Source of the DNA: Bradyrhizobium sp. ISRA464
GTDB taxonomy: Bacteria > Pseudomonadota > Alphaproteobacteria > Rhizobiales > Xanthobacteraceae
Direction: 5' to 3'
Assembly (NCBI RefSeq): GCF_029910095.1
Contig: NZ_CP094526.1
Location: 3,162,001-3,226,000, forward strand
Length of the DNA: 64,000 bases
The first letter of the stretch is position 1. Each line of letters opens with the position of its first letter. The position numbers were made by a program, and so were the translations under genes. The notes under the pieces were generated by a model. The model searched no databases, was not told where the DNA came from, and was given only the letters and a program-made list of their open reading frames with translations. Shown piece by piece: positions 35,134-43,736 of this stretch.

Positions 35134-35541
35134 TTGATCATTTCGACCGCCGCCGCGCAGCGCCGCGCGCTGATGATTCTTGTCTTGACGTTGCTGCTCG
35201 GTGCCGCGCGTTACATCACGGAAAACTTCGTCAGCAAGGCCTGGGCGGCCGGTGCGTTCGCGGTCGGCAAATGCGGCGCCTACGGCCAGGCCTATGATTA
35301 CCCGGCGGAGGCGGCGGCGCGCGCGGCTGCGCTGAAGCAGTGCAAGGGCGATTGCACCACCGTCACCATGAAGCGCGCCTGCGCCGCGCTCTCGATCGAC
35401 ATGACCAATCCCTGCGGCGCCCACGGCTATGCCGTGGCGCCGCAGATCTCGAGCTCGCTCAACGCCGCCACCCGCAAATGCTACGAATATGGCGGCAAGG
35501 AATGCGTGATCCGCGCCTGGGCCTGCGACGCCAAGGGGTAG
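35134..35541 (+). CDS. DUF4189 domain protein, probably exported
   Basis: The 135-residue protein has a basic, then hydrophobic N-terminus (AAAQRRALMILVLTLLLGAA) and a possible signal cleavage near KAWA, followed by the cysteine-containing DUF4189 pattern: FAVGKCGAYGQAYDYPAEA, LKQCKGDCTTV and a final CYEYGGKECVIRAWACD. Six or more cysteines suggest periplasmic disulfides. The start is uncertain: TTG 35134 has a GGGGGAT site 8 bases upstream, while ATG 35173 lacks one and TTG 35059 would add a poor segment. Function unknown. Confidence 0.72.
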   Translation: MIISTAAAQRRALMILVLTLLLGAARYITENFVSKAWAAGAFAVGKCGAYGQAYDYPAEAAARAAALKQCKGDCTTVTMKRACAALSIDMTNPCGAHGYAVAPQISSSLNAATRKCYEYGGKECVIRAWACDAKG

Positions 35542-35645
35542 AACGTTCACGAGCGAAGTGGCCGCCGGTTCGTGTGAAAGAAAACGCGTCAAGGCAGGAA
35601 TTGAGAGCGTGCGGTGCTGATTCAATCGGAATCGATAATGCTCTA
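35542..35645. repeat. Intergenic repeat, family B copy 4
   Basis: A diverged copy: GAACGTTCACGAGCGAAGTGG, GAAAGAAAACGCGTCAAGGC and the terminal TGATTCAATCGGAATCGATAATGCTCTAG segment that matches copy 1 (ATTCAATCAGAACCGAAATGCTCTAG, partly). Lies between the DUF4189 and DUF2000 genes. Confidence 0.75.
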
Positions 35646-35677
35646 GCCTTGCCGCACAATGCCGCTACATTTGCGTC

Positions 35678-36088
35678 ATGCAGTTCGACACCAAGATCGC
35701 GGTCGTGATCCGCAACGACCTTGAAGTCTGGCAGAAGCTCAACGTCGCATCCTTTCTGTCAGGCGGTATCGCGGCTTCCTTTCCGGAATGCGTCGGCGAG
35801 AATTACGAAGACGGCTCAGGGACCAGATATCTGCCCCTGATCGGCCAGCCGATCCTAATCTACGGCGCCGACCGCGCCGCGCTGTCGCGGGCGCTGGAGC
35901 GCGCGTTGAGTCGCAACGTGATGCCTGCGCTTTACACTGAGGACATGTTCAAGACCACGCATGACGCCGCCAACCGCGAGGCGGTGAGGGCGGTTGCACG
36001 CGCCGATCTCAATCTCGTCGGCCTCGCCGTCCGCGCCGAACGCAAGGTGGTGGACAAGATCCTCGACGGGCTCAAGTTTCACAGCTAG
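35678..36088 (+). CDS. DUF2000 family protein
   Basis: A 136-residue protein matching the DUF2000 pattern: KIAVVIRNDLEVWQKLNVASFLSGGIA at the N-terminus, YLPLIGQPILIYGADR in the middle and DLNLVGLAVRAERKVVDKILDGLKFH at the end. It has no signal peptide. The family is conserved but uncharacterised; some members resemble peptidyl-tRNA hydrolase-like folds. It is transcribed alone from between two repeat regions. Confidence 0.85.
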   Translation: MQFDTKIAVVIRNDLEVWQKLNVASFLSGGIAASFPECVGENYEDGSGTRYLPLIGQPILIYGADRAALSRALERALSRNVMPALYTEDMFKTTHDAANREAVRAVARADLNLVGLAVRAERKVVDKILDGLKFHS

Positions 36089-36198
36089 CGGCGGATGCGT
36101 GACATTCGTCGCATGACACGTCGCGCGAGTTCGGATTCGGCGCGGGTGCAGTCGGTGCGAACTCTCCCGGCTGGTGTGAGGTGAGCACGTACGTCAGG

Positions 36199-36425
36199 CT
36201 CCCTCCCCCCTTGCGAGGTCCGAGGCGAGCGAAGCTCGCTCTCGAGGGTGGGGAGAGGGGTAAGCCGCGGGCGAGATGATCAATGAGGGCAGGGCCCTCG
36301 CAAATTGCGTTCGCTTGCCGTCATCACGAAAGCGGAGAGAGCGCGTCGTGTGGCACCCTCTCCCTAACCTCGAGAGCGAGCTTCGCTCGCCTCGGACTCC
36401 CGCAAGGGGAGAGGGAACCCTTTTG
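36199..36425. repeat. Intergenic repeat, family F copy 3, with a 27-bp perfect inverted repeat
   Basis: The segments at 36221-36247 (starting CGAGGCGAGCGAAGC) and 36368-36394 (ending GCTTCGCTCGCCTCG) are perfect reverse complements. Outside them CCCTCCCCCCTTGCGAGG and CCGCAAGGGGAGAGGG also pair. The ~120-bp centre (36262-36350) has no ORF. It belongs to the 962-bp gene-free stretch 36089-37050. Confidence 0.8.
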
Positions 36426-36449
36426 CCGGTGCCTCCCTAACACGCCAAT

Positions 36450-36940
36450 CACTGAGTTGCCCGACGTGGCAAGCCCCTGTGGCAAAAATATTTCCGTTTT
36501 ACAGAAATGCAACTCGGTGTATGAATGACCCTGTCTCACCCGCTTGAGGGGCGCTTCGCGATCGTCACGAGTGTTGGGTCGAGATGCGGTGGACGCCGAT
36601 TGCGCGACTGACGAGTGCGCATGAGGCGGACGGCGAAATCGTGCAGGCCTGACGCCCTAGTGGCAGGTGTCTCATCAGCAGGAGGCAAGGTCACTCGCTA
36701 ATGACGGTGACAACAAAGCCCAGTCTCGCCGGGGAGAGCGCGTATAAGCCGTAGCCCATCGCGCAGGGAAAGCCGGGATTGCTCCGGTTTCACCTGTGGT
36801 CCTACCCCTGTGCTTTTTTTGTTGCACAGGGCCCATGGGTGCGATCGGCACCCGGCTTTCCCTGCGCCCTCTGATCGGAGAGGGCGGAACGAACCGCAAA
36901 AGCTCGGACACGTCGTGCCGTGAGATCGCGGTTGCACGGC
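36450..36940. repeat. Large structured intergenic element, about 500 bp
   Basis: A non-coding block with several strong hairpins. A perfect 17-bp inverted repeat (36761-36777 and 36851-36867, GCGCAGGGAAAGCCGGG and its complement) encloses a second stem CCCTGTGC / GCACAGGG at 36806-36831 with a T-rich loop; immediately after comes GCCCTCT / AGAGGGC (36866-36885). Upstream is an A/T-rich part (GGCAAAAATATTTCCG). Short frames across it on both strands are not credible. From memory, similar blocks recur in Bradyrhizobium and Rhodopseudomonas genomes, which I could not check. Confidence 0.6.
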
Positions 36941-37015
36941 GACAGGAGCGGAATCCCTCGACACCTCGGCAAAGACGTCGCGATGACCCCGTCGGATATT
37001 CTGATCCGCTTGGTG

Positions 37016-37044
37016 TTGACAATGACTGACCAGTCAGTCATAAT
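37016..37044 (+). promoter_or_regulatory. Sigma70-type promoter with TetR-type operator in the spacer
   Basis: TTGACA (37016-37021), a 17-bp spacer and CATAAT (37039-37044). The palindrome ATGACTGAC-CA-GTCAGTCAT (37022-37041) has perfect 9-bp arms and fills the spacer and part of the -10. This is the arrangement expected for autorepression by the TetR protein encoded immediately downstream. The predicted transcription start, about 7 bases after the -10, is at 37051, the A of the ATG. Confidence 0.75.
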
Positions 37045-37050
37045 TTACGC

Positions 37051-37776
37051 ATGATAAAGCGCACCCAACCCTCGACGTCCTCACCCGCCGCAAGGCGCCG
37101 GACCATTGCGAGAGCCGCTTCGGCCAACGTTCCGAAGATGACTTCGCCAAAAGCACCCGACGCCGGGCGGGCAGCGAACCGCTCCGAAAAATCGGCGGAG
37201 CGGCGCGCCGCGATCGTCGAGGCGGCGATGGAGGAGTTCGTCGCACGCGGCTTTGCCGCGACCCGGCTTGACGACATCGCGAAGCGGGCAGGGGTCGCCA
37301 AGGGCACCATCTACCTGCACTTCAAGGACAAGGAATCGATGTTCGAGGAGCTGATCCGCACCGCCGTCGTGCCCTTGATCGATCGCTTGGCGGCGCCGCC
37401 CACCATCGCAGGTCCGGTGCGCGACGCGGTGGAGCGGTTCGCCGAGACCTTCATCCGCGAGGTCGCCTCGACCCGGCGCGGCGACATCATCCGCCTGATC
37501 GTGGCCGAAGGGCCGCGCTTTCCGGCGATCGCCGATTTCTATTTCCGCGAGGTGGTGTCGAAGGGGCTGGCCGGCATGACCGCATTGATCCAGCTCGCAA
37601 TCACCCGCGGCGAAATCCGGCAGAAGGAGCTGGCGCGATTCCCGCAACTGCTCGTCGCGCCCGCGATCGTCGCGGTGATCTGGCAGAGCCTGTTCGCCAG
37701 GCATGCGCCGCTGGATGCGATCGCGATGTTCAGGGTTCATCTCGATCTGGTCTTCGGCGAACGGAGGACGTCATGA
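37051..37776 (+). CDS. TetR family repressor of an efflux operon
   Basis: A 241-residue TetR/AcrR protein. After a 45-residue basic, Ser/Ala-rich extension, the helix-turn-helix reads RRAAIVEAAMEEFVARGFAATRLDDIAKRAGVAKGTIYLHFKDKE (about 51-95). The C-terminal domain (about 105-235) is ligand-binding. If translation starts at ATG 37051 the mRNA is leaderless; an internal ATG at 37138 would remove most of the extension and leave an 87-base leader. It overlaps the HlyD gene by ATGA, and its own operator lies in the promoter. Confidence 0.9.
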   Translation: MIKRTQPSTSSPAARRRTIARAASANVPKMTSPKAPDAGRAANRSEKSAERRAAIVEAAMEEFVARGFAATRLDDIAKRAGVAKGTIYLHFKDKESMFEELIRTAVVPLIDRLAAPPTIAGPVRDAVERFAETFIREVASTRRGDIIRLIVAEGPRFPAIADFYFREVVSKGLAGMTALIQLAITRGEIRQKELARFPQLLVAPAIVAVIWQSLFARHAPLDAIAMFRVHLDLVFGERRTS

Positions 37777-38558
37777 CCTCGTCGCACCTGGTGAAGCTGA
37801 TGGCGGTGCTCGCGCTGGCGGCGGCGCTCGCCGGTTGCAAGGAAGAGCGGGACCCCGGCTTCCAGGGCTGGGTCGAAGCCGACATGATCTTCGTCAGCCC
37901 CGACGAATCCGGCCGGGTCATCAAGCTCAACGTGCGCGAGGGCGACGAGGTCAAGCCCGGCGAGTTGCTCTATTCCGTCGACGACGATTTGCAGAAGGCC
38001 GACCTCAACCAGAGCAATGCGACGCTGGCGAATGCGCAGCAGACCTATGACCGCGCCGCGTCCCTGAGGAGCACCGGCGCAGGCACCCAGGCGGCGCTGG
38101 ATTCCGCGGTCTCGGCGCTGCGCGTCGCGGAAGCGCGCGTCAACACCTCGCAGACGCGGCTGGACCGGCGCAAGGGCTTTGCGCCGATCGCCGGTACGGT
38201 GCAGCAGATTTACTTCCGCGAGGGCGAGATGGTGCAGGCGCAGCGGCCGGTGCTGTCGATCATGCCGCCCGGCAACATGAAGCTGCGCTTCTTCGTGCCG
38301 GAGAGGGAGCTGCCGAAGCTTGCGATCGGCGACGAGGTGAAGGTCACCTGCGACAACTGCGCCGCCGATCTCACTGCGAAGATCTATTTCATCGCGACCA
38401 CGGCCGAATACACCCCGCCCGTGATCTACAGCCTCGATGAGCGCAACAAGCTGGTCTATCTGATCCAGGCACGGCCGAGCCGGCCGGATGCTCTGCGCGT
38501 CGGTCAACCGATCAGCATCTATCTCAACCCCAAGACTCCGGTGGCGGACCAGCGATGA
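37773..38558 (+). CDS. HlyD/YbhG-like membrane fusion lipoprotein
   Basis: A 261-residue periplasmic adaptor. The N-terminal signal ends in the lipobox LAGC with Cys22. FVSPDESGRVIKLNVREGDEVKPGELLYSVDDD is the first half of the biotinyl-lipoyl-like domain; a short coiled coil (about 75-130) follows, then FAPIAGTVQQIYFREGEMV and a beta-barrel part. It links inner-membrane ABC-2 permeases to an outer-membrane factor. Overlaps TetR by ATGA and the ATPase gene by 4 bases. Confidence 0.9.
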   Translation: MTSSHLVKLMAVLALAAALAGCKEERDPGFQGWVEADMIFVSPDESGRVIKLNVREGDEVKPGELLYSVDDDLQKADLNQSNATLANAQQTYDRAASLRSTGAGTQAALDSAVSALRVAEARVNTSQTRLDRRKGFAPIAGTVQQIYFREGEMVQAQRPVLSIMPPGNMKLRFFVPERELPKLAIGDEVKVTCDNCAADLTAKIYFIATTAEYTPPVIYSLDERNKLVYLIQARPSRPDALRVGQPISIYLNPKTPVADQR

Positions 38559-39499
38559 ACGGCGGCTCGACCAACGCGCACGGCATCGCCATCGATGTTG
38601 AAGGCCTCTCGAAGTCGTTCGGCGGGCGCGAGGTGGTCCATGACCTCTCGATGCAGGTCAAGCGCGGCTCGATCTACGGCTTCCTCGGCCCCAACGGCAG
38701 CGGCAAGACCACGACGATCCGGATGCTCTGCGGCCTGCTGACGCCCGACAGCGGCCGCGGCACCTGTCTCGGCTACGACATCCGGCGCGACGCCGACAAG
38801 ATCAAGCGCAAGGTCGGCTACATGACCCAGCGCTTCAGCCTCTACCAGGACCTCTCAGTGCGCGAGAACCTCGAATTCGTGGCGCGGCTCTATGGTCTGC
38901 CGGACGCGCGCGGCGCCGCGGCCGACATGATCGCGCGCATCGGGCTGCAGGGGCGCGAGGAACAGCTCGCCGGTGAGCTGTCCGGCGGCTGGAAGCAGCG
39001 GCTGGCGCTCGGGGCCTGCACGTTGCCCAATCCGCAATTGCTGCTGCTGGACGAGCCGACCGCCGGCGTCGACCCGAAGGCGCGGCGCGATTTCTGGAAC
39101 GAGATCCACGCGCTCGCCGCCGAGGGCCTCACCGTGCTGGTCTCGACCCATTACATGGACGAGGCCGAGCGCTGCCATGAGATCGCTTATATCGCCTATG
39201 GCCATCTGCTGGCCCGCGGCACCGTGGATGAGGTGATCGCGAACTCGGCGCTGTCGACCTACACGGTGACCGGCGACGACCTCAATGGCCTGCCGGCCGA
39301 ACTGACCGGCAAGCCCGGGATCGACATGGTGGCGCCGTTCGGCACCAGCCTCCACGTCTCCGGCCGCGACAAGGCCGCGCTCGAAGCCGCCGTTGCGCGG
39401 TATCGCGACAATGCGAAATGGCACTGGCAGGCGAGCGAGCCGTCGCTCGAAGACGTCTTCATCGATTTGATGGGCCGCTCGAAGGATAATTTCCAATGA
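38555..39499 (+). CDS. ABC-2 type efflux transporter, ATPase subunit
   Basis: A 314-residue ATPase. Walker A is GPNGSGKTT at about 44-52, Q-loop TQRFSLYQDLS, signature ELSGGWKQRLALGAC, Walker B LLLLDEPTAGVDP, switch His in STHYMDEAERC. The last 75 residues form the C-terminal extension of drug and polysaccharide exporters (CcmA/DrrA-like). Overlaps the permease gene by ATGA. The operon order TetR, HlyD, ATPase, permease resembles ybhGFSR of E. coli. Confidence 0.93.
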   Translation: MNGGSTNAHGIAIDVEGLSKSFGGREVVHDLSMQVKRGSIYGFLGPNGSGKTTTIRMLCGLLTPDSGRGTCLGYDIRRDADKIKRKVGYMTQRFSLYQDLSVRENLEFVARLYGLPDARGAAADMIARIGLQGREEQLAGELSGGWKQRLALGACTLPNPQLLLLDEPTAGVDPKARRDFWNEIHALAAEGLTVLVSTHYMDEAERCHEIAYIAYGHLLARGTVDEVIANSALSTYTVTGDDLNGLPAELTGKPGIDMVAPFGTSLHVSGRDKAALEAAVARYRDNAKWHWQASEPSLEDVFIDLMGRSKDNFQ

Positions 39500-40659
39500 G
39501 CGCGACAGATGTGACCCGGAATGGCGAGGAGAGGGAGCCGGCCTTCGGCTTCTGGCGGCGCAGCTATGCGATGCTGGTCAAGGAATTCATCCAGCTTCGC
39601 CGCGACCGCGTGTCATTCGCCATGATCATCATGATCCCGGTGATGCAGCTATTGTTGTTCGGCTACGCCATCAACACCACGCCGCGCAATTTGCCGACTG
39701 CGGTGCTGTTGCAGGAAGACACGGACATCGGCCGCTCGATCCTGAAGGCGATGGAGAACACCCGCTATTTCCGCTTCACCCGCGAAGTGCACACTGTCGA
39801 GGAGTTCGACGAGCTCCTGAAGTCCGGCAAGGTGCTGTTCGGCGTCGAGATCCCGCGCGGCTTCGAGCGCGCGGTGCGGCGCGGCGACAAGCCTGCACTG
39901 CTGGTCGCGGCTGACGCCACCGATCCCGTGGCGGCCGGCGCGGCGCTGGGCGCGTTGGGGCCGCTGGTGCAATCTGCGCTGGCGCACGACCTCCATATTG
40001 GCGATCCGCCCGAGATGCCGTTCGAGATCCGGGCCCATGCCCGCTACAACCCGGCGGCGGAATCGCGGCTCAACATCGTGCCCGGCCTGGTCGGCACCAT
40101 CCTGACCATGACCATGCTGATCTTCACCGCGCTCTCGGTGACGCGCGAAATCGAGCGCGGCACCATGGAGAACCTGTTGTCGATGCCGATCAAGCCCGTG
40201 GAGGTGATGTTCGGCAAGATCATTCCTTATGTGATGGTCGGCTTCATCCAGGCCGCGCTGATCATCAGCATCGGCGTGCTGCTGTTCGGCGTGCCGATCC
40301 TCGGCAGTCTGCTGCTGCTGGCGCTCCTGACCACGCTGTTCATCACCACCAACCTGTCGATCGGCTACACCTTCTCGACCATCGTGCAGAACCAGCTGCA
40401 GGCGATGCAGCTCTCGATGATGTTCTTCCTGCCGAGCATCCTGCTTTCCGGCTTCATGTTTCCGTTCGCGGGCATGCCGGTCTGGGCGCAATATATCGGC
40501 GAGATCCTGCCGCTGACTCATTACGTCCGCATTGTGCGCGCGATCATGCTGAAAGGCGCGGTGGTGCAGAACCTGCAATATGACACGATCGCGCTGGCCG
40601 CCCTGATGCTGTTCGCGATGACGGTCGCGGTGACGCGCTTCCGCCGCACGCTCGATTGA
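39496..40659 (+). CDS. ABC-2 type efflux transporter, permease subunit
   Basis: A 387-residue inner-membrane protein with the YbhS/YbhR-like layout: one N-terminal span (about 40-60, IIMIPVMQLLLFGYAINTTPR), a large periplasmic domain (60-185) and five spans at the C-terminus. NIVPGLVGTILTMTMLIFTALSVTREIERGTMENLLSMPI is the ABC-2 signature. Only one permease is encoded, so it may act as a homodimer. The operon probably ends here. Confidence 0.92.
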   Translation: MSATDVTRNGEEREPAFGFWRRSYAMLVKEFIQLRRDRVSFAMIIMIPVMQLLLFGYAINTTPRNLPTAVLLQEDTDIGRSILKAMENTRYFRFTREVHTVEEFDELLKSGKVLFGVEIPRGFERAVRRGDKPALLVAADATDPVAAGAALGALGPLVQSALAHDLHIGDPPEMPFEIRAHARYNPAAESRLNIVPGLVGTILTMTMLIFTALSVTREIERGTMENLLSMPIKPVEVMFGKIIPYVMVGFIQAALIISIGVLLFGVPILGSLLLLALLTTLFITTNLSIGYTFSTIVQNQLQAMQLSMMFFLPSILLSGFMFPFAGMPVWAQYIGEILPLTHYVRIVRAIMLKGAVVQNLQYDTIALAALMLFAMTVAVTRFRRTLD

Positions 40660-40685
40660 GGTTAGTATGGCTGCTGGCAGTGATC

Positions 40686-40786
40686 GTCATTCCGGGGCGG
40701 TGCGAAGTGCCGAACTGGGGTGCGCAATTGCGCACCTGAGAATCTCTAGATTCCGGGTCTGGTCCTTCGGACCATCCCGGAATGAC
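40686..40786. repeat. Palindromic intergenic repeat, family D copy 2
   Basis: GTCATTCCGGGGC at the left and CCCGGAATGAC at the right; the centre holds GGTGCGCAATTGCGCACC, a perfect inner palindrome. It lies just before the cyclase start, so the open frame running through it from 40667 is rejected. Confidence 0.85.
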
Positions 40787-40798
40787 CGGGTACAGGAC

Positions 40799-42121
40799 AT
40801 GGCGGGATTCTGGGGCACCACCAGCGAGAAGACGACGCAGCAAGACACGTCCGTATCGGCCGACTTCCATCACGCGCTGATGCGCGAGGTCATGACCACG
40901 GAGTTGCTCCGCATCAAGGTGCTGATCGGTACCGCTGCCGTGCTCGGTACGGTCAGTCTCGCCATCTTCTTCCTCGCGCCCGAGGCGGTCAGCCGCGTCT
41001 GGCACGGCAATCTCAGCCCCGTCTATGTCTTCTACGTTATCGTCCCGCTGATCCTGTTCGAACTGTGGGTGCATGGGGCGATCACCTGGCACATGCGCAA
41101 GGGGCGCGATTTGCCGGTGATCCGGCGCTATGTCGGCGTCCTGGTCGAGACCTCGCTGCCGACCGTGGTGCTGGGGATGCACATCAACAGCATGGGCCAT
41201 GAGCAGGCGCTCGGCTTCGTGGCGCCGCTGATCTATTTCGTCTTCATCATCCTCTCGACGCTGCGGCTCGATTTCTGGCTCTCGGCCTTCACCGGTTTCG
41301 TCGCGGCGTCGGAACTGTTCTACATGGCGGTGTTCTTCCACCCGGCAGGTCCCGGCGCGGCGGAGCAGAGTGTCTACTATCATGCCGCGCGCAGCACGAT
41401 CGTCCTGATCTGCGGCGTGCTCGCCGGCGCCGTCGGCATGCAACTGCGCCGGCAGTTCGAGGCCAGTATCACAGCCGCCACCGCGCGCGACCGCATCACC
41501 AATCTGTTCGGCCAGCACGTCTCGCCGCAGGTGGTCGAGCGGTTGATGGCGGAGGGGGCCAGCACCGAGAGCGACATCCGCCGTGTCGCCGTGATGTTCG
41601 TCGACTTCCGCAGCTTCACCGCCAGCGCACGCACACGCTCGCCGCAGGAGGTGGTGGACCGGCTCGACGGCGCCTTTGCGGTACTGGTGGATATCCTCGA
41701 CCGTCACGGCGGCATCGTGAACAAGTTTCTCGGCGACGGCTTTCTCGCCTTGTTCGGCGCGCCGTTCGAAGCCGGCGACGCCGCGCAGCATGCGGTCGCC
41801 GCCGCGCGCGAGATGCTTGCGGCCAACGAGCGCGCCAATGAGACGTCGGACTGGCCGCTGCGCATCGGCATCGGCGTTCATGTCGGCGAGGTCGTCGCAG
41901 GCAACATAGGCTCGCCCCGGCGCAAGGAGTACACCGTGATCGGCGACACCGTGAACTTCGCCGCGCGGCTCGAGGCGCTCAACAAGGATCTCGGTTCGCA
42001 ATTCCTGATCTCGTCCGCGGTGCGCGACGCGCTGGGCGACGACGGCAAGGATGCCGTGCCGCGCGGAGCGGTGCCGGTGCGGGGCTACGACCGTCCCGTC
42101 CCGGTCTGGCAACTGGGGTAG
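40799..42121 (+). CDS. Membrane class III adenylate/guanylate cyclase
   Basis: A 440-residue protein with about six membrane spans (about 40-60, 74-96, 110-128, 138-156, 158-180, 199-216) and a cytoplasmic class III cyclase domain (about 235-440). Metal ligands are Asp269 in VMFVDFRSF and Asp313 in KFLGDGFLALFG; Lys309 is in the place of the adenine-contacting lysine; transition-state residues Asn and Arg are in GDTVNFAARLEAL. Probably makes cAMP. ATG 40799 (MAGFWGTTSEKTT) is preferred, although the site ACAGGAC is very close to it. Confidence 0.88.
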   Translation: MAGFWGTTSEKTTQQDTSVSADFHHALMREVMTTELLRIKVLIGTAAVLGTVSLAIFFLAPEAVSRVWHGNLSPVYVFYVIVPLILFELWVHGAITWHMRKGRDLPVIRRYVGVLVETSLPTVVLGMHINSMGHEQALGFVAPLIYFVFIILSTLRLDFWLSAFTGFVAASELFYMAVFFHPAGPGAAEQSVYYHAARSTIVLICGVLAGAVGMQLRRQFEASITAATARDRITNLFGQHVSPQVVERLMAEGASTESDIRRVAVMFVDFRSFTASARTRSPQEVVDRLDGAFAVLVDILDRHGGIVNKFLGDGFLALFGAPFEAGDAAQHAVAAAREMLAANERANETSDWPLRIGIGVHVGEVVAGNIGSPRRKEYTVIGDTVNFAARLEALNKDLGSQFLISSAVRDALGDDGKDAVPRGAVPVRGYDRPVPVWQLG

Positions 42122-42349
42122 GGGCACACATTAAGAGATCGATGTATTTTCGAAGTACTGAATCCGTCGTCATCTCGACGCGCTTGTCAGTGATGCCGAC
42201 GAACGCGCGCGCGTGCTCGCATCGCCGCGTGAGCTGTTTCGCTTCTGAGGCTTGATTGCACCGAATGCTCTGAAGGGCGTGTTCTTGGCCGTGTTATCAT
42301 CACTGCGATCCGGTCGATCACGATCGGCCAAAGCCTGAGGACAAGCAAG

Positions 42350-43267
42350 ATGCAGCGGCGCTATATCACCGTCGACGTTTTCACCGACCGGGCATTCGGA
42401 GGCAACCCGCTCGCCGTGGTGCTCGACGCCGGTGGGCTGTCGACGGCGCAGATGCAGGCGATCGCGACCGAGTTCAACTATTCCGAGACGACCTTCGTGC
42501 TGCCGCCGCAGGACGGAGCGCACAGCGCCCAGGTGCGCATCTTCACGGTGCGCTCGGAAATTCCGTTCGCCGGCCATCCCAATGTCGGCACGGCTTTCGT
42601 GCTGGCAACGCAGGTCGCGAAGGCGCCGGCGCGGCTGGTATTCGAGGAGAAGGCCGGACTGGTGCCGGTCGAGATCCTGTCCGAGCAGGGCAGGGTACTC
42701 GGCGCCGAACTGACCGCGCCGGAGAAGCTGCAGCGGACCAACGAGGTGAGCGCCGCCGAGGCGGCGGCGTGCCTCTCGCTGTCGGCGAGCGATGTGAAGA
42801 CCGATCGCCATGCGCCGCAGGTCGTCTCGGTCGGCCTGCCGTTCCTGGCGGTGGAGATCGCGTCGCGCGAGGCGCTGAAGCGTGCCCGGCCGGATGCCGC
42901 GGCCTTCGACAAGGCACGGGCGCGCATCGGCCGTGACGTCGTCTATTTCTACACACGCGATATCCCGGCGAGCGAGCAGCCGCTGGACTTGCAGGCGCGC
43001 ATGTTCCATCCGGGCGCGAGCGGGATGTCCGAGGATCCCGCCACCGGCAGCGCGACGGCCGCCGCTGCGGCGTTGCTTGCGGACATCGATCCGCTGCGCG
43101 ACGGCGAGTTGCGGTTGCGGATCGGGCAGGGCGTCGACATGGGCCGGCCGAGCCTGCTGCTGACACGGGTGCGCAAGCAGGGCGGCGCCGTCGCGTCGGT
43201 GCATGTCGGCGGCGGCTGCGTGGAGATGATGGAAGGGACGCTGAACGTGCCGGGTGAGGGGGGCTAG
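42350..43267 (+). CDS. PhzF family protein
   Basis: A 305-residue protein of the PhzF/diaminopimelate-epimerase fold. Visible motifs are VDVFTDRAFGGNPLAVVLDA, FNYSETTFV with the likely catalytic Glu46, FTVRSEIPFAGHPNVGTAFVL, and MSEDPATGSATAAAAALL. Members are isomerases or unassigned enzymes; no phenazine genes are near, so the substrate is unknown. GAGGA precedes the ATG. The stop is shared with the convergent DUF488 gene in CTAG. Confidence 0.9.
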   Translation: MQRRYITVDVFTDRAFGGNPLAVVLDAGGLSTAQMQAIATEFNYSETTFVLPPQDGAHSAQVRIFTVRSEIPFAGHPNVGTAFVLATQVAKAPARLVFEEKAGLVPVEILSEQGRVLGAELTAPEKLQRTNEVSAAEAAACLSLSASDVKTDRHAPQVVSVGLPFLAVEIASREALKRARPDAAAFDKARARIGRDVVYFYTRDIPASEQPLDLQARMFHPGASGMSEDPATGSATAAAAALLADIDPLRDGELRLRIGQGVDMGRPSLLLTRVRKQGGAVASVHVGGGCVEMMEGTLNVPGEGG

Positions 43268-43725
43268 ACCTGCGGCGCCACCAGATTCTCGATCCTGACG
43301 CCGTCGCGCTCTTCGATGATCTCCGCGATCCATTGCCGGTGGCAGTGCGAATGGTCGCGCTCGTAGCACAGGATGCAGACGGGACCGGACTTCTTCACCA
43401 GCGCCGACAGCTCGTCGAGCTCATCCCGGGCCTGCGTCGTCTTGAGGTGGGCCGAATAGATCTTGTGCAGGAGTTCGTATTTGCCGCTGCGCGCGGCCTC
43501 GCGGCCGGTCTTCGGCGTGCCCAAACCGCGCAGATGAACGTAGGAGATACCACGCTCGTCGAGGCCCGCGGCGAGCTGACTCTTGGAGAAGCCCGGCCGG
43601 CGCGAGGAGGCGATGGCGCGGACGTCGACCAGCAGCTTGACGCCGGCATGCTGGAGCTCGTCGAGCACCGCCTTCGACGGCGTCTGCTCGTAGCCAATGG
43701 TGAACAGCTTCTTGGCCCTCGCCAT
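43264..43725 (-). CDS. DUF488 family protein
   Basis: A 153-residue protein: LFTIGYEQTPSKAVLDELQHAGVKLLVDVRAIASSRRPGFSK, LRGLGTPKTGR, then the cysteine-rich end VCILCYERDHSHCHRQWIAE, all typical of DUF488. It is probably cytoplasmic and may bind metal through the C-terminal Cys/His cluster. It starts 11 bases after the DUF72 stop and is likely co-transcribed with it, a pairing often seen. Confidence 0.88.
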   Translation of the reverse strand: MARAKKLFTIGYEQTPSKAVLDELQHAGVKLLVDVRAIASSRRPGFSKSQLAAGLDERGISYVHLRGLGTPKTGREAARSGKYELLHKIYSAHLKTTQARDELDELSALVKKSGPVCILCYERDHSHCHRQWIAEIIEERDGVRIENLVAPQV

Positions 43726-43736
43726 CGCCGCTCCGT

